From positions 1 through 55,049 of the forward strand of contig JAJDBF010000018.1 of NCBI GenBank assembly GCA_029261535.1: a stretch of 55,049 nucleotides of DNA, given 5' to 3'. The notes under the pieces are model-generated. The model was not told where the DNA came from, searched no databases, and saw only the letters and a program-made list of their open reading frames with translations. This document shows positions 8,244 to 18,997 of this stretch, one piece after another (position 1 is the stretch's first letter; every line of letters starts with the position of its first letter). The position numbers and the translations under genes are program-made. Source of the stretch: Nitrospinaceae bacterium. Lineage in GTDB: Bacteria > Nitrospinota > Nitrospinia > Nitrospinales > Nitrospinaceae.

Positions 8244-9089
8244 TCAGAGGAACATTCTAACAGTTTCATCAAACTGTTCCGACATAAGAGTGATTTTAGG
8301 CGCGAGGTCTCTGGGGTTCACGGCGATGCGGTCCCAGGTATCTTTTTGCAGATGGGGCACGCTGAATTCCTCCGTCTGCGCCAGGTTCATATCGTGCACA
8401 ATGTAGTCAGCGGTGTGAATGATCGTCGCTTCTTCCTTATACTTCGGGGTATGGGCCGGATCATGATGACCGGCCACTGCCTGAGCCAACTGCTCGGGAA
8501 TGTCCCAATGGCGGAGCAGTGCCCCGCCGACGGCTGAATGGTCAAATCCCATTTTTTCCGTCTCAATCAGGTTGAGATTTTCCTGGGTTTCCCGGCTTTG
8601 GGTGAGCGTATCCCGCGCCAGAGCCGGTTCTTTCATGTAAATTATCAAACGACCGAGATCGTGTAACACTCCGCACAGGTAAAGCCGTTCAACATTTTCA
8701 TCGCCGCGCACAAGACCAATGGTGCGGGCCGCCATGCCAGTGGCGATGCTGTGCCGCCAGAAAGATTCCATGTTGAACAACGTATTGGGGATGCCTCGAA
8801 ACTGGTAGATCACCGCTGTGGCCATGGTCAGATTGACCATTTGATCCAGCCCGATAATAGTGAGTGCGTGGCTGATGGTATCGACTTTGGAAGAGAGAGC
8901 GAAAAAGGAGCTGTTCACCACTTTCAGCAAACGCGCAGAGAGTCCGGGATCAAGGCTGATGATCTCACCATAATCGGCGAACGATTTATCCGGGTCCGCC
9001 ATGGCGGATTGTAATTTATAAAATACCGCCGGCAGGCTGAACACCTGATCGCCACCTGCCAGCATGTCTTCCGGTCGTTGATAATCCAA
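8244..9089 (-). CDS. HDOD domain protein
   Basis: A 281-residue protein with a single HDOD domain (about residues 15-215). The motifs are [19 protein letters not shown] and [12 protein letters not shown] with an intact His-Asp pair. HDOD proteins are signalling relatives of HD phosphohydrolases, often without proven enzyme activity, found in chemotaxis, motility and stress circuits. It lies 34 bp before folD and 150 bp after the GAF/sigma-54 activator, all on the same strand. A MITE-like element separates it from that activator. Confidence 0.88.
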   Translation of the reverse strand: MDYQRPEDMLAGGDQVFSLPAVFYKLQSAMADPDKSFADYGEIISLDPGLSARLLKVVNSSFFALSSKVDTISHALTIIGLDQMVNLTMATAVIYQFRGIPNTLFNMESFWRHSIATGMAARTIGLVRGDENVERLYLCGVLHDLGRLIIYMKEPALARDTLTQSRETQENLNLIETEKMGFDHSAVGGALLRHWDIPEQLAQAVAGHHDPAHTPKYKEEATIIHTADYIVHDMNLAQTEEFSVPHLQKDTWDRIAVNPRDLAPKITLMSEQFDETVRMFL

Positions 9090-9120
9090 GGGCCAAACTC
9101 CTTCCGGTGAGATTTTCTCA

Positions 9121-9238
9121 GGGTACCTCTAAAAATTACTTTTGACAGCGAGGTGCTGGTGCATGGCTAACGAAAACCCCTTTAATTTTAGAGGGTCTGC
9201 GAGTTGCCGGAACAAAAAATATCGAATTATTTGAGGTC
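9121..9238 (-). repeat. MITE-like element, copy 3
   Basis: On the minus strand it starts GACCTCAAATAATTCGATAT and ends TTTTTAGAGGTACCC. The inside carries TTCCGGCAACTCGC and GTTAGCCATGCACCAGCACC. It lines up over its full length with copy 4 (47433-47554). It sits between the activator stop (9243) and the HDOD gene, so it may affect read-through between them. Confidence 0.65.
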
Positions 9239-9242
9239 TTCT

Positions 9243-10730
9243 TCAGTCTATCTCAAGCTCCTTGATCAGGCGGGACAAATAGGAACGTTGCACATCGAGA
9301 ATCTTGGCGGCCTTGGTCCGGTTCCCGGATGTCGACTTCAAGGTGTTGGTGATAAAAGAATGCCGAAACGCATCGCTGGCTTCCTTCAAGGTGGCCCCCA
9401 CATTAATATCAATCGGAGAATCAGACGACTCAAATGGAAAAGAGTCCACGGTCAGTTCGCCGGATTCCTGGAACACAATCGCCCGCTCAACGGCGTTTTC
9501 CAGATGGCGGATGTTGCCCGGCCACGAATACCCTTTTAAATGCGAGAGTAGGCCTTTGGCAAGTTTTGGTCGGGGTTGTCCCGGCGGGGTGTGTTTCTTG
9601 ATAAAATACTGGACCAGATCAGAGATATCCTCCGGGCGTTCGCGCAAGGGCGGCAATTCGAGATTGATGACATTGATCCGGTAATACAGGTCCTGCCGGA
9701 ACCCGCCTTCCTGCACCATTTTGTTGAGGTCCCGGTTGGTGGCCGACACCATGCGCACATCCACTTGAATGGTTTTTGTACCGCCGAGGCGAAGAAACGA
9801 TTCCTCTTGCAGGACCCTCAGCAGTTTCACCTGCATATCGAGGGGCATCTCGCCAATTTCATCGAGGAACAGGGTGCCGCCGTCCGCCGCTTCAAACAGA
9901 CCAATTTTTTTGGTGTCGGCCCCGGTGAAGGCACCCTTTTCGTGACCGAACAATTCGCGTTCCAGAATGGAAGCGGGCAGTGCCCCGCAACTGATGGAAA
10001 TAAACGGTTTTGCCTGACGCGGACTGTGATCATGAATCAAGTGGGCAAACAATTCTTTACCCGTCCCGCTTTCCCCTGAAATCAGAACCGAAGCCTTGGA
10101 GTTGGACACCCTCTGCGCCTGGTAAATGCAATTTCGAATAATCCCGCTCTCTCCAACAATGGTGTACCTCTGCGCGTATTCTTCCTGTAATCTGTCGAGG
10201 TGATTGTCTATTTGGTCCTTGCTACGGATAACCTCGAACGCCATCGACAGGATATTGGCGAAGTGGCCCAGACTTTCGACATCCTCATCGTCAAACTTGC
10301 TCCCGTCTTCCTTGTCCAGCAGTTCAACCACGCCCATGACTTTGTCATCCAGATAAATCGGATAACACACAATGGCCGTGACCTCGATTTCGGTTTTTTC
10401 ACTGGCCAGGGAAAACCAGCGATCATCGGAACTCACATCATTGGACACTACAGGCTCGCCACTTTCCACCACGGCCCCGGCAATGCCCTGCCCGGCCGGA
10501 ATGTCGACATCCTTGAGCACAAGACTCTTGTCCCCGGAAGCTAAATAAAAATTCAGCTTCCCGGACTTTTCATCCACCATGAGAATGGCCGCATTGCGTG
10601 CGCCGATGGTCTGTACCGCCAACTCCAGCAGAACCTGAAAAAACTTGTCCTTGCCACGATGCGACGACTTGAACATCGAGGACAGGTTGCGCAAAGTCTG
10701 AATATTCGGGAACCGCTTGAGTTGTTTCAT
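9243..10730 (-). CDS. GAF-domain sigma-54-dependent transcription activator
   Basis: A 495-residue enhancer-binding protein. It has an N-terminal GAF sensor domain (about 25-170) and a sigma-54 AAA+ domain with Walker A GESGTGKE (219-226) and the sigma-54 loop GAFTGA (266-271). A Fis-type helix-turn-helix follows (about 455-490, [20 protein letters not shown]). It remodels sigma-54 RNA polymerase at -24/-12 promoters in response to a ligand or redox signal bound by GAF. The ligand cannot be told. There is no receiver domain, so it is not a classical response regulator. A candidate sigma-54 promoter exists at the pilin gene in this window. Confidence 0.93.
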   Translation of the reverse strand: MKQLKRFPNIQTLRNLSSMFKSSHRGKDKFFQVLLELAVQTIGARNAAILMVDEKSGKLNFYLASGDKSLVLKDVDIPAGQGIAGAVVESGEPVVSNDVSSDDRWFSLASEKTEIEVTAIVCYPIYLDDKVMGVVELLDKEDGSKFDDEDVESLGHFANILSMAFEVIRSKDQIDNHLDRLQEEYAQRYTIVGESGIIRNCIYQAQRVSNSKASVLISGESGTGKELFAHLIHDHSPRQAKPFISISCGALPASILERELFGHEKGAFTGADTKKIGLFEAADGGTLFLDEIGEMPLDMQVKLLRVLQEESFLRLGGTKTIQVDVRMVSATNRDLNKMVQEGGFRQDLYYRINVINLELPPLRERPEDISDLVQYFIKKHTPPGQPRPKLAKGLLSHLKGYSWPGNIRHLENAVERAIVFQESGELTVDSFPFESSDSPIDINVGATLKEASDAFRHSFITNTLKSTSGNRTKAAKILDVQRSYLSRLIKELEID

Positions 10731-10769
10731 TTTTATTTACATAAGGTTAGATATTATTTTTTTCACCAT

Positions 10770-10787
10770 CGCACTCCGATGAGTGCG
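10770..10787. promoter_or_regulatory. 7-bp inverted repeat in the 10731-11086 gap
   Basis: CGCACTC and GAGTGCG flank CGAT, in the 5' leader of the activator gene. It could be an operator or an mRNA hairpin. The rest of the 356-bp divergent gap is AT-rich. It also holds AGGGGCACCCCCCT near 11046 (a small hairpin) but no clear -24/-12 or -35/-10 pair for either gene. Confidence 0.3.
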
Positions 10788-11086
10788 CTAAATTATACAT
10801 TAAACGACCTAAATCCAAATAAATTAATATTCCCTCCATGAGACAATGAAAAATTAGCTCTATCTCAAGGCTGGGTGGGCAAACAACCTTATTTATAAGG
10901 GATAATTTTTTTCAGAGTTTTTTGCCATTCTGTGGCCAGCTAACGGTGCCCCCTATATATTTTAAAATGGTGTGAATAATATCCACCGAGGCCTGTGATT
11001 TCTTTAAATGAGACCCGATGTAATATTGTTGTAAGCTGGATAATTAGGGGCACCCCCCTGCAAATTAAAATTCCTTTAGAAAAAAA

Positions 11087-11752
11087 ATGACACCTTCAGA
11101 GTCAGGGAAAATTAAAATTGTGGTTGCGGATGATCATGCGGTCGTCCGCAAAGGCTTTATCCAGATCATTTCAAATTCCCCAAATTTTATCGTGGTCGAT
11201 GAGGTGGACAACGGAGCGGACGCACTCAAAAAAATTAAAGAAAAAGATGTGGACGTGCTGGTGATGGACATTGAAATGCCAGGAAAAAACGGGATCGATA
11301 TTGTCCTGGAAGCCAAAGCCCTCAAACCCGAATTGGGTATCCTCATATTGAGCATTCTCCCGGAAGATTATTATGCCCTCAGGTTTATCAAAGCCGGTGC
11401 CTCCGGCTACCTGAACAAGGCTTGCACTCCCGATGAATTATTAGCCGCCATCAACAAAGTCGCTCGCCCCGGAGAAAAATATATCAGCTCCAGCCTGGCA
11501 GAAAAAATCGTGCTCGACTGGGAAAAAGACCAGAACAAAGCTTCCCACGAAATTTTAACCGCGCGTGAGTTTCAAATATTTTGCAAACTTGCGTCAGGAT
11601 TGGCTCCAAAAAAAATCGCCGAAGAGCTATCGATCAGCTCAGCCACGGTGTGCACGCACAGAGCCCATATCCTGAAGAAAATGGACCTGAAGAATAATGC
11701 CGAGATGACACTCTACGCCCAAAAATATCAGTTAATCAGCCCTACCATTTAA
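11087..11752 (+). CDS. NarL/LuxR-family response regulator
   Basis: A 221-residue two-component regulator. The receiver domain (10-125) has acidic pair Asp15-Asp16, phospho-acceptor Asp61 in VLVMDIEMPG, Ser89 and Lys111. A LuxR-type helix-turn-helix follows (about 158-215) with LTAREFQIFCKLASGL and SISSATVCTHRAHIL. Both halves look functional. No histidine kinase lies next to it. It diverges from the GAF activator across a 356-bp gap and is followed by a small exported protein that it could control. Confidence 0.93.
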   Translation: MTPSESGKIKIVVADDHAVVRKGFIQIISNSPNFIVVDEVDNGADALKKIKEKDVDVLVMDIEMPGKNGIDIVLEAKALKPELGILILSILPEDYYALRFIKAGASGYLNKACTPDELLAAINKVARPGEKYISSSLAEKIVLDWEKDQNKASHEILTAREFQIFCKLASGLAPKKIAEELSISSATVCTHRAHILKKMDLKNNAEMTLYAQKYQLISPTI

Positions 11753-11963
11753 TGTCTCCTGCCTCCGGGGGCCATCCTTCGAAAAAGCTCACCCCTCGCT
11801 AAACTCAAGCACCTGCAAAAACATATCTAATATATTCGACCCTAAAATAACAGTTCGTGGGATTTAATCCCCCTACCCTGTCAGCGCAAAATAGAGGTAA
11901 CAGGATCCCCTGCGCATTATTTTTTAATAGTTTTCAAGTCTACCTCTTGATGGAGATAAAAAA

Positions 11964-12461
11964 ATGAAAACCAACATTCTCAGCATTTCTGTTCTAACAT
12001 TTTTTTGCGTTGTCAGTCTCAGCGGCAACTCTTTCGGGTCACAGGAAAAAACCTCTCTGGAAAAAATCAAAAAGGATTTCGGTCCGGTACTGAAACTTGA
12101 AGGCAATGCCAGGAAAGAAATAAATGTCATCGCCAACATCTTAAGTCCGGGTTCAAAAATGAAGGCTATTGATGCCACCGGAGCCAGTGGAGAAATGTGC
12201 ATGCTGGAAACAGTCACCAAGCACAATATGATTCATTACTCCGAGACTCCTGAAAAGACACACGAGGACGTTGTTTATTATCTTAATCCCGCAACGTTTA
12301 TCGCCAATGGTCTGGATGTCAGCAAACTTCCGCGACACCCGGAGAAACTGGGGAAAATGAAACCTCTGCAATGGTATTACTACGATGGGACCTATGTGGA
12401 GCCGCACCAGGGATCCAAGATGAACAAAGCATTTGTCATCATGTCGATTGATGTCAAATAG
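11964..12461 (+). CDS. small exported protein of unknown function
   Basis: A 165-residue protein not recognised as a family. The N-terminus is a signal peptide (MKTNILSISVLTFFCVVSL, cleavage near SFGSQ). The mature part is basic and has the segments MCMLETVTKHNMIHYSETP and LQWYYYDGTYVEPH. TGGAG lies about 7 nt before the ATG. It stands alone 211 bp after the response regulator, in the same direction. Confidence 0.7.
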   Translation: MKTNILSISVLTFFCVVSLSGNSFGSQEKTSLEKIKKDFGPVLKLEGNARKEINVIANILSPGSKMKAIDATGASGEMCMLETVTKHNMIHYSETPEKTHEDVVYYLNPATFIANGLDVSKLPRHPEKLGKMKPLQWYYYDGTYVEPHQGSKMNKAFVIMSIDVK

Positions 12462-12675
12462 TCTCGTAGCAGAGTGAATGGTTCTGCGGGTTGTTTTCAA
12501 ATTCCGTTTGAACAATTTTTTTGGGATCTCTAACAACCAGGAATAATTTTTAGTGGTGCCCTCTTGTTCAATGACCTCGTTTACGGAAAAGCTGGCAACC
12601 CGTAGAACTCTTTCCTCACTTCGCCCACCAGATTTTCGATGAGTTCCCGATCAGGCGTTTTCAAAAAATCATCCT

Positions 12676-14130
12676 CTACTTATTTTTTTCACTGTCTTCT
12701 TGGTCCGTCTTCCTGCCAGACACCCCCCATATCATCAGAGATGCCAGGGCAAAAGCCGGAACCAGTTCGTAAATTAAATCCGACAGGCCGCTCACTTTCC
12801 ACAGGATGGTAACAATAAACCCGGTGAGCATGCCGGCGATGGCACCCTGCCGTGTGACCCGCTTCGAATACAGTGTGAACAAAATGAGCGGACCAAAACT
12901 TGCGCCAAGACCGGACCACGCGAACAGCACGAACCAGAAGATCACCTGCGTTTTTGCCAGCGCGATCAGCATCGCCCCGACACCGAGCACGGCAATCGTC
13001 ACCCGGCTGATGAGGAGCATCTGCCGGTTCGACAAGCCGCCACCATAAATTTTATCGACCACATCGTGCGCTACTGATGAAGCCGCCACAATGATCTGGG
13101 CCGATACGGTCGACATGATCGCCGCCAGCACTCCGGTCAATACGATCGCTGTCAACAGGGTCGGCAGTAGCGACTCCGCCGCTTTCGGAAACAGGTGCTC
13201 CGGATCCGCAAGTTCTGGAAACAGTGCGTTGCCTGAGAGGCCGAGCAGGATCGCCGAAGAATAAATGAGGCCGCCCCATCCGAGCGCGATCCACCAGCCA
13301 TCGCGAATCACCTTTTCATTTTTTGCTGCCATGTAACGGTTGAGCACATGCGGCTGACCGGGATAGCCCAGCCCAATACCGAGCAAACCGACCACCCCTC
13401 CCAAAAATGCGGGAACGGTTTTGCCTCCCATAAAGTCCAGCGTTTCAGGATTCGCCGCGTTCACCTGCGCGATCATGCCGGAGACTCCGCCAAGCTCTGC
13501 CAACGCCACCAGCGACAGCACCACAAGGCCGGCGACCATGATAAGTCCCTGCACAAAATCGGTCCACGCCACGGCGAGAAAACCGCCCATCATTGTATAG
13601 GTCAGGATGATGAGGCCGCCGATGGGAATGCTCAGCGTGTGCGATACACCAAAAATTGAATCAAACGTCTTGCCGATGGCTGTGAACTGCGCACCGACAT
13701 AGGCCATCATGCAGGAAAAAATGATGAGCACCGACACCCAGCGTAAAAGATGAGAACCATCGCCAAAGTGAGCTTCCAGATAGTCGGGGATGGTGATCGA
13801 CCCGGTTGCGTGCGAGTGTCGCCGGAGCGGCTCGGCAATAAATTTCCAGTTGATCCAGTAGCCTAAAAGACAGCCGGGCAAAAACCAGACGGCAGACAAG
13901 CCTTCCTTATAAGCCAGACCAACCGTTCCGAGCACCGCCCAGGCACTCTCGGAGGACGCGGTCGAGGACACCGCCGTGACCCACGCCTTGAGCGACCGGT
14001 CCGCCAGAAAAAACTGGTCGGCAGATTGGGTCGAACGCGAGGTCACCCAGCCAATGCCCAGCATGGCTAATACATAAATGGAAAAAACAACGACTATCGT
14101 ACCGGTGAGTTCCGTCATACGGTCAAGCAT
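12676..14130 (-). CDS. putP: sodium/proline-type solute symporter
   Basis: A 484-residue sodium:solute symporter (SSS family) with about 13 membrane helices. The first helix is TIVVVFSIYVLAMLGIGW. Typical PutP-like motifs are SADQFFLADRSLKAWVTAVS, TIPDYLEAHFGDGS and GLGYPGQPHVLNRYMA. It imports proline or a related compatible solute with Na+. Substrate is inferred from family only. A second ATG at 14118 is an equally possible start. It diverges from leuS over 133 bp. Confidence 0.88.
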   Translation of the reverse strand: MLDRMTELTGTIVVVFSIYVLAMLGIGWVTSRSTQSADQFFLADRSLKAWVTAVSSTASSESAWAVLGTVGLAYKEGLSAVWFLPGCLLGYWINWKFIAEPLRRHSHATGSITIPDYLEAHFGDGSHLLRWVSVLIIFSCMMAYVGAQFTAIGKTFDSIFGVSHTLSIPIGGLIILTYTMMGGFLAVAWTDFVQGLIMVAGLVVLSLVALAELGGVSGMIAQVNAANPETLDFMGGKTVPAFLGGVVGLLGIGLGYPGQPHVLNRYMAAKNEKVIRDGWWIALGWGGLIYSSAILLGLSGNALFPELADPEHLFPKAAESLLPTLLTAIVLTGVLAAIMSTVSAQIIVAASSVAHDVVDKIYGGGLSNRQMLLISRVTIAVLGVGAMLIALAKTQVIFWFVLFAWSGLGASFGPLILFTLYSKRVTRQGAIAGMLTGFIVTILWKVSGLSDLIYELVPAFALASLMIWGVSGRKTDQEDSEKNK

Positions 14131-14192
14131 AAACTAAAAACATAGCAAATTGAAAAAGTCCCTTCACCAAATCTGGCAAGCGTAAATCTCTG

Positions 14193-14216
14193 GTATCCAG
14201 ATTGAGTTTTGGATAC
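14193..14216. promoter_or_regulatory. inverted repeat upstream of leuS
   Basis: GTATCCA (14193-14199) and TGGATAC (14210-14216) enclose 10 nt, about 50 bp before the leuS ATG. It may be an operator or a leader hairpin. There is no following U-run, so it is not an intrinsic terminator. Confidence 0.3.
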
Positions 14217-14263
14217 ACTGGGCACCCATTCTGGCCACCGTTTTCCCCAAGGATTCCACGAAC

Positions 14264-16759
14264 ATGCAGGAGTACGATTTCAAGGCTATTGAGTCGCGTT
14301 GGCAGGCTCATTGGGACGCTCAAAAAACTTTCAGCGTCAGCGAAGACACCGACCGGCCCAAGTATTATCTGCTGGAAATGTTCCCCTACCCGTCCGGTCG
14401 CATCCACATGGGGCATGTCCGCAACTACACTATTGGCGATGCGCTGGCTCGCTTCAAACGCATGCAGGGGTTCAACGTCCTGCACCCCATCGGCTGGGAC
14501 GCGTTTGGCATGCCCGCCGAAAATGCCGCGATCAAAAACAACTCGCATCCCTGGACATGGACGCAAGCCAATATCGACAGCATGCGCGATCAGCTCAAAC
14601 GCCTTGGTCTGAGCTACGACTGGGACCGCGAAACCGCCACCTGCACACCGGAATATTATCGCTGGAACCAGTGGTGTTTCCTCAAGTTTCATGAACGCGG
14701 ACTGGTCTACCGGAAAAAATCCGTCGTCAACTGGTGCGAACCCTGTCAGACCGTACTCGCCAACGAGCAGGTGGTCGATGGCAATTGCTGGCGTTGCGAC
14801 AACCCCGTTATCGACCGCGAACAGGACGGCTGGTTTTTCAAGATCACTGATTACGCCGACCGTCTGCTGGAAGGTTGCAAGGAACTGTCCGGCTCCTGGC
14901 CGGAACAGGTGCTGACCATGCAGTCGAACTGGATCGGCAAAAGTTACGGTGCCGAAGTGACGTTCAAAGTTCAAGAGCGGGAAGAGTCGATTGCTGTTTT
15001 AACCACCCGACCCGACACCTTATACGGCGCGACTTTCATGGTGCTGGCACCGGAGCATCCGCTGACCACCACCCTCTCGCGCGGCACGGAGCAGGAGTCG
15101 GCTATCGACGAATTTATCGCGCGCATGAAGCGCATGGAGAAAAGAGAGCGCACCGCAGAAGGCGGCGAAAAAGACGGCGTGTTCACTGGAGCTTACGCGA
15201 TCAACCCGCTCACCGGTTCCGCCGTGCCAGTCTGGACCGCCAACTTCGTGCTGATGGATTACGGCACCGGGGCGATCATGTCTGTCCCAGCACACGATCA
15301 GCGCGATTTTGAATTTGCCCGAAAATACGAGCTGCCAATCCGCGTGGTCATCACACCACAAGACGGCAGTCTCGACGCGGAGGCTCTGGAATCCGCTTTC
15401 GTTTCCGATGGCGCCATGGTGCAGTCCGGCGAATTTGACGGGCTCGCCGGACAAGAAGCGCGCAAAGCCGTGTGCGATCATCTCGACCAACGCGGCATTG
15501 GCAAAGCCACGGTCAACTTTCGTCTGCGCGACTGGGGTGTTTCCCGTCAACGCTATTGGGGAACGCCGGTGCCGATGGTCCTTTGTGATGCCTGCGGCGT
15601 GGTGCCGGTGCCGGAAGAACAACTGCCGGTGGTCCTGCCGACCGATGTCGACCTCGGCGATGGCGGACAATCGCCCCTGCACACACTCGAATCGTTTTAT
15701 AAAATCGACTGCCCCAAATGCGGCAAGCCCGCCCGGCGTGAGACCGACACGCTCGACACGTTCATCTGCTCGTCCTGGTATTTCGACCGTTACACGTCAC
15801 CGCACGATGAGCAACATGCCTTCAATCCGAAAGCCATCGACTACTGGATGCCGGTCGATCAATACATCGGCGGCATTGAACACGCTATTTTGCACCTGCT
15901 CTATTCACGATTCTTTCACCAGATTTTCCGTGATATGGGATTGGTTCATACGCCGGAACCGTTTGACCATCTGCTGACGCAGGGCATGGTCATCAAGGAC
16001 GGTTCCAAGATGTCGAAATCCAAAGGCAATGTGATCGACCCGGACGGTATCATTGAAAAATTTGGAGCGGATACGGCACGGCTGTTCATCCTGTTCGCCG
16101 CGCCGCCGGTCAAGGATCTCGAATGGAGCGATCAGGGGGTCGAAGGCTGTTACCGGTTTCTCAAACGGGTGTGGCGCATTTTTCAGGACTTGGCGGGAAG
16201 TACCGATGGTGCTGGAACCTTGCCGGAAGCCTCTGCCGACTTGCCCCCCCTGCTAAAAGATTTGCGCCGGATGACGCACGTCACCATCCAACGCGTCACT
16301 CACGACACAGCCGTGCGCATGCAATTCAACACCGCCATTTCGGCGATCATGGAACTGGTCAACCACCTGTACAATTTCCGCGAAGGCTGGGGCAAGATTG
16401 AGCCCGGCCCTGCCGACCGCGCCGTGGTCAAGGAAGCACTGGAAAACCTGGTGCTCCTGCTGGCCCCGTTCGCCCCTCATATTGCAGAGGACATGTGGTC
16501 CGCTTTGGGATATGCTGAAACCACGGATCGGGCAGACTGGCCCGAATGCATTGAAGCGTTACTACAGGCGGATGAAATCACCATCATCGTGCAGGTCAAC
16601 GGCAAGGTCCGGCAAAAACTGACGGTGCCGCAGGGCATCGCCGAAGACGATCTAAAATCCCTGGCGCAGGAAGACGAAAAAATCCTGCCCTGGATCGAAG
16701 GCAAGACCGTGCGTAAGGTGATCGTTGTGCCCGGAAAACTCATCAACATCGTCGTGTGA
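14264..16759 (+). CDS. leuS: leucyl-tRNA synthetase
   Basis: A complete 831-residue class I synthetase that charges tRNA-Leu. The HIGH signature appears as HMGH (residues 48-51, after FPYPSGRI). The KMSKS loop is at 582-586. The editing (CP1) domain shows [20 protein letters not shown], and a Cys zinc site follows near [15 protein letters not shown]. It leads the operon leuS-lptE-holA, as in many proteobacteria: the lptE ribosome binding site overlaps its end. Confidence 0.97.
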   Translation: MQEYDFKAIESRWQAHWDAQKTFSVSEDTDRPKYYLLEMFPYPSGRIHMGHVRNYTIGDALARFKRMQGFNVLHPIGWDAFGMPAENAAIKNNSHPWTWTQANIDSMRDQLKRLGLSYDWDRETATCTPEYYRWNQWCFLKFHERGLVYRKKSVVNWCEPCQTVLANEQVVDGNCWRCDNPVIDREQDGWFFKITDYADRLLEGCKELSGSWPEQVLTMQSNWIGKSYGAEVTFKVQEREESIAVLTTRPDTLYGATFMVLAPEHPLTTTLSRGTEQESAIDEFIARMKRMEKRERTAEGGEKDGVFTGAYAINPLTGSAVPVWTANFVLMDYGTGAIMSVPAHDQRDFEFARKYELPIRVVITPQDGSLDAEALESAFVSDGAMVQSGEFDGLAGQEARKAVCDHLDQRGIGKATVNFRLRDWGVSRQRYWGTPVPMVLCDACGVVPVPEEQLPVVLPTDVDLGDGGQSPLHTLESFYKIDCPKCGKPARRETDTLDTFICSSWYFDRYTSPHDEQHAFNPKAIDYWMPVDQYIGGIEHAILHLLYSRFFHQIFRDMGLVHTPEPFDHLLTQGMVIKDGSKMSKSKGNVIDPDGIIEKFGADTARLFILFAAPPVKDLEWSDQGVEGCYRFLKRVWRIFQDLAGSTDGAGTLPEASADLPPLLKDLRRMTHVTIQRVTHDTAVRMQFNTAISAIMELVNHLYNFREGWGKIEPGPADRAVVKEALENLVLLLAPFAPHIAEDMWSALGYAETTDRADWPECIEALLQADEITIIVQVNGKVRQKLTVPQGIAEDDLKSLAQEDEKILPWIEGKTVRKVIVVPGKLINIVV

Positions 16760-16770
16760 AGGAGGCTCGC

Positions 16771-17319
16771 TTGACTCACCGCAATGTCGCAATCCCCGAC
16801 TGGAGTTTGCGACTGCTACAATGCCTGCTCCTCATCAGCCTGCTCATTCTCAGCGGCTGTGGTTACCGCCTGGCCGGGACCGGGTCCTCGTTACCGCCGC
16901 ATCTGAAAACCATCGCGATCCCTGTCCTGAAAAATAAATCGAGCGAACCGACCATCCACCCGCGACTGACCAACACCATCCGTCGCGCCTTTCTTACCGA
17001 TGGACGGCTCAAGCTGGTGGACGACCCTAAAAAGGCGGACCTCGTGCTGAAAGGCATCCTCAATTTCTACGACCTCCGAGCCGTGACCTTCGATGCCAAT
17101 GACCGTGCCATCGAATACTGGGTGTACCTCGGCATTGAAGTCGATGTGAAAGACCGGGTCAAAAACAAAACCTTTCAGAGAGAAAACCTGCGCACCCGCT
17201 GGGACTACCGCCCCTCCGCCAACGTGGTCAACGCCGAGTCCAATCGACAGGAAGCCCTCGACGAAGCTTTCCGCGATATTTCCATACGATTGGTCAGCCT
17301 CATCATCGACCAGTTTTGA
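16771..17319 (+). CDS. lptE: LPS-assembly lipoprotein LptE
   Basis: LptE plugs the LptD barrel in the outer membrane and helps insert LPS. I chose the TTG at 16771 because AAGGAGG stands 5 nt before it. A GTG at 16756 overlaps the leuS stop and has no such site. The 182-residue protein has a lipobox LILSGC with lipidated Cys30 followed by GYRLAG, the LptE hallmark. The body contains IAIPVLKNKSSEP and the C-terminal EALDEAFRDISIRLV helix. It lies between leuS and holA, the usual arrangement. Confidence 0.93.
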   Translation: MTHRNVAIPDWSLRLLQCLLLISLLILSGCGYRLAGTGSSLPPHLKTIAIPVLKNKSSEPTIHPRLTNTIRRAFLTDGRLKLVDDPKKADLVLKGILNFYDLRAVTFDANDRAIEYWVYLGIEVDVKDRVKNKTFQRENLRTRWDYRPSANVVNAESNRQEALDEAFRDISIRLVSLIIDQF

Positions 17320-17328
17320 TGCGCCCCC

Positions 17329-18324
17329 ATGAACGCCTTCGATCTGCTCAATAACCTGACGGCAGACAATCGCCTGCCGGTTTACTTCCTCTACGGGCCG
17401 GAACGGTTCTTCGCCACCGAAGTCATCCATCACCTCACCCAACAGATAGTCACCGACGACAATCGCGATTTCAACTTTGAAACCTTTGAAGGCGCGACCT
17501 CCAAACCTGCGGACTGGATCAATTCGGCGCGAACACTTTCATTTTTTGGCGGCAATAAACTGGTGATCGTCGATGCAGTCGATGGTCATTCATGGGACGA
17601 TGCCGGTATTGCCATGATGGTGGAGTACGCGAAAAAACCGGTGAGCGAGGCTTGCCTGGTGATGACCGCGCTCAAGGCAGATCGCAAACGCAAAGTGTAT
17701 AAGGCCCTGTGCGCCCTGCCCGGTTCAGCGGAGTGTGCACCCCCGCATGAAAGAACGTTATCGCCCTGGCTCAAGCAACGCGCCAAGGCAAAAGGCTACA
17801 CGCTGAGCCCTGCTTCAGCCGAGCGGATGGTGGCCCGTATCGGGCCGCTGGTCGGACGATTGGCCTCGGAACTGGACAAGGTGCTGACTTACTGCGGTAA
17901 GAATAAAAAGGTGAGCGAGGAAGATGTGGTCACGGTGGTAGGCGACATTCGTCTCGAAACAATATTCGCCCTGACCGATGCGCTCAAGGAAAAAAATCCC
18001 GGTCGCGCGTTGTCGTTACTGCGCAACCAACTCGCTCATGGTGAGGAGCCGTTGAAACTGCTCGGCACCATCGCCTGGCAGTTCCGTATGATCTGGGAAG
18101 TCAAACATTTCCAGAAACAGAACATGCCGAACGCTGGCATCGCCCGCGCCATGGGGCAGAAACCCTTCGTGGTCGACAAGGCGGCGCGCTCCACGCGAAA
18201 TTTTTCGGAATTGCAATTGAAGGAAGGACTGCGGTCACTCGCCTTAGCCGACCGCGAACTGAAAACCAGCACCAAAGACCCGGCAGGCATCATGGAAACT
18301 CTGGTGCTGAAACTGGCTTGCTGA
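17329..18324 (+). CDS. holA: DNA polymerase III delta subunit
   Basis: HolA is the clamp-loader subunit that opens the sliding clamp. The 331-residue protein shows the family N-terminus (VYFLYGPERFFATEVIHHL), an AAA-like body without Walker A, and the C-terminal collar (ALSLLRNQLAHGEEPLKLLG, WQFRMIWEVKHF). It begins 9 bp after lptE and ends the leuS-lptE-holA operon. Confidence 0.93.
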   Translation: MNAFDLLNNLTADNRLPVYFLYGPERFFATEVIHHLTQQIVTDDNRDFNFETFEGATSKPADWINSARTLSFFGGNKLVIVDAVDGHSWDDAGIAMMVEYAKKPVSEACLVMTALKADRKRKVYKALCALPGSAECAPPHERTLSPWLKQRAKAKGYTLSPASAERMVARIGPLVGRLASELDKVLTYCGKNKKVSEEDVVTVVGDIRLETIFALTDALKEKNPGRALSLLRNQLAHGEEPLKLLGTIAWQFRMIWEVKHFQKQNMPNAGIARAMGQKPFVVDKAARSTRNFSELQLKEGLRSLALADRELKTSTKDPAGIMETLVLKLAC

Positions 18325-18388
18325 CTTGAGAAGCCGATAGACCATCGACCGCCATCCAAAAGAGACCTTTGCAAGTCGTAATTCAAAA

Positions 18389-18510
18389 AGGAGGCCCCCC
18401 TTCGACAGGCTCAGGGTGACATTAAAATGTCATTCTGAACCCTTCGACAGGCTAAGGACAGGTTCCATGAAGAATCTAGCCTTTGCTTTTGATTTTTGGG
18501 TTATGCGAAG
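18389..18510. repeat. nested dispersed repeats (CCTTCGACAGGCTCAGG and CATTCTGAA units)
   Basis: AGGAGGCCCCCCTTCGACAG at 18389 continues as an exact match to the inverted repeat right of the GIY-YIG gene (31541-31575). Right after it a CATTCTGAA...GAAGAATCT unit is split by another CCTTCGACAGGCTAAGGACA piece. The 281-bp gap between holA and rpsT is otherwise featureless. Confidence 0.65.
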
Positions 18511-18605
18511 CTATCCATGCCAAAAGCAAACAAGCTCTCTTTCAGAAATCAAATCAAGTAGGAACTCTCGCGGCGGGCGGGTGGACCCATCGCCTCGCGT
18601 GAAAT

Positions 18606-18878
18606 TTACGCGGAGGCGTTCATCGCGTTGACGCGACGGGTCAGGCCGGAGATTTTGCGTGATGCGGCGCGTTTGTGGATCACCCCTTTGCTGGCGATCT
18701 TCGCGATATCTTTCTGCGCATCGTGCAAAGCTTTCTTGGCTTCTTCTTCGTTATTTTCAGCAACCGCTGAAACAACTTTTTTCGTGGTGTTTTTTAACTG
18801 GGTGCGAAACGAGCGATTGCGTGCTGTGCGTACCTCGCTCTGTCGATGACGCTTGAGCGCCGATTTATGATTGGCCAA
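18606..18878 (-). CDS. rpsT: 30S ribosomal protein S20
   Basis: S20 binds 16S rRNA in the small subunit. I place the start at the TTG at 18878, because the family begins xANHKSALKRHRQS and TGGAGG stands 8 nt before it. An upstream ATG at 18893 adds five foreign residues and would overlap that site. The 90-residue product has the expected Lys/Arg-rich sequence ending TRRVNAMNASA. An imperfect GC hairpin (18591-18618) overlaps the stop codon but lacks a U-run. Confidence 0.96.
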   Translation of the reverse strand: MANHKSALKRHRQSEVRTARNRSFRTQLKNTTKKVVSAVAENNEEEAKKALHDAQKDIAKIASKGVIHKRAASRKISGLTRRVNAMNASA

Positions 18879-18997
18879 CGAACAAACCTCCAAATGGGAT
18901 ACTGCCCTCGAACGGGCAAGGCTGATTGAGAAACAAGGAGTGTATACCGAAACCGGGGTAAAAATAAAGAAGAAAGTGACCTGCGTGCAGACTAGAG

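Noticed and set aside
12523..12561. GGGATCTCTAA...TTTTTAGTGGTGCCC as a MITE copy
   Set aside because: Only about 40 bp and the ends differ; a deletion derivative or chance. Listed only as a possibility.
12578..12674. Short minus-strand frame after putP ending VRKEFYGLPAFP
   Set aside because: It has no start codon with a binding site and is only about 30 residues; possibly a remnant but not supportable.
14123..14974. Long open frame on the minus strand opposite leuS
   Set aside because: It lies fully opposite a clear LeuS and has no family features; a high-GC shadow.
18591..18618. GC hairpin at the rpsT stop as a terminator
   Set aside because: The stem is imperfect and no U-run follows on the coding strand.
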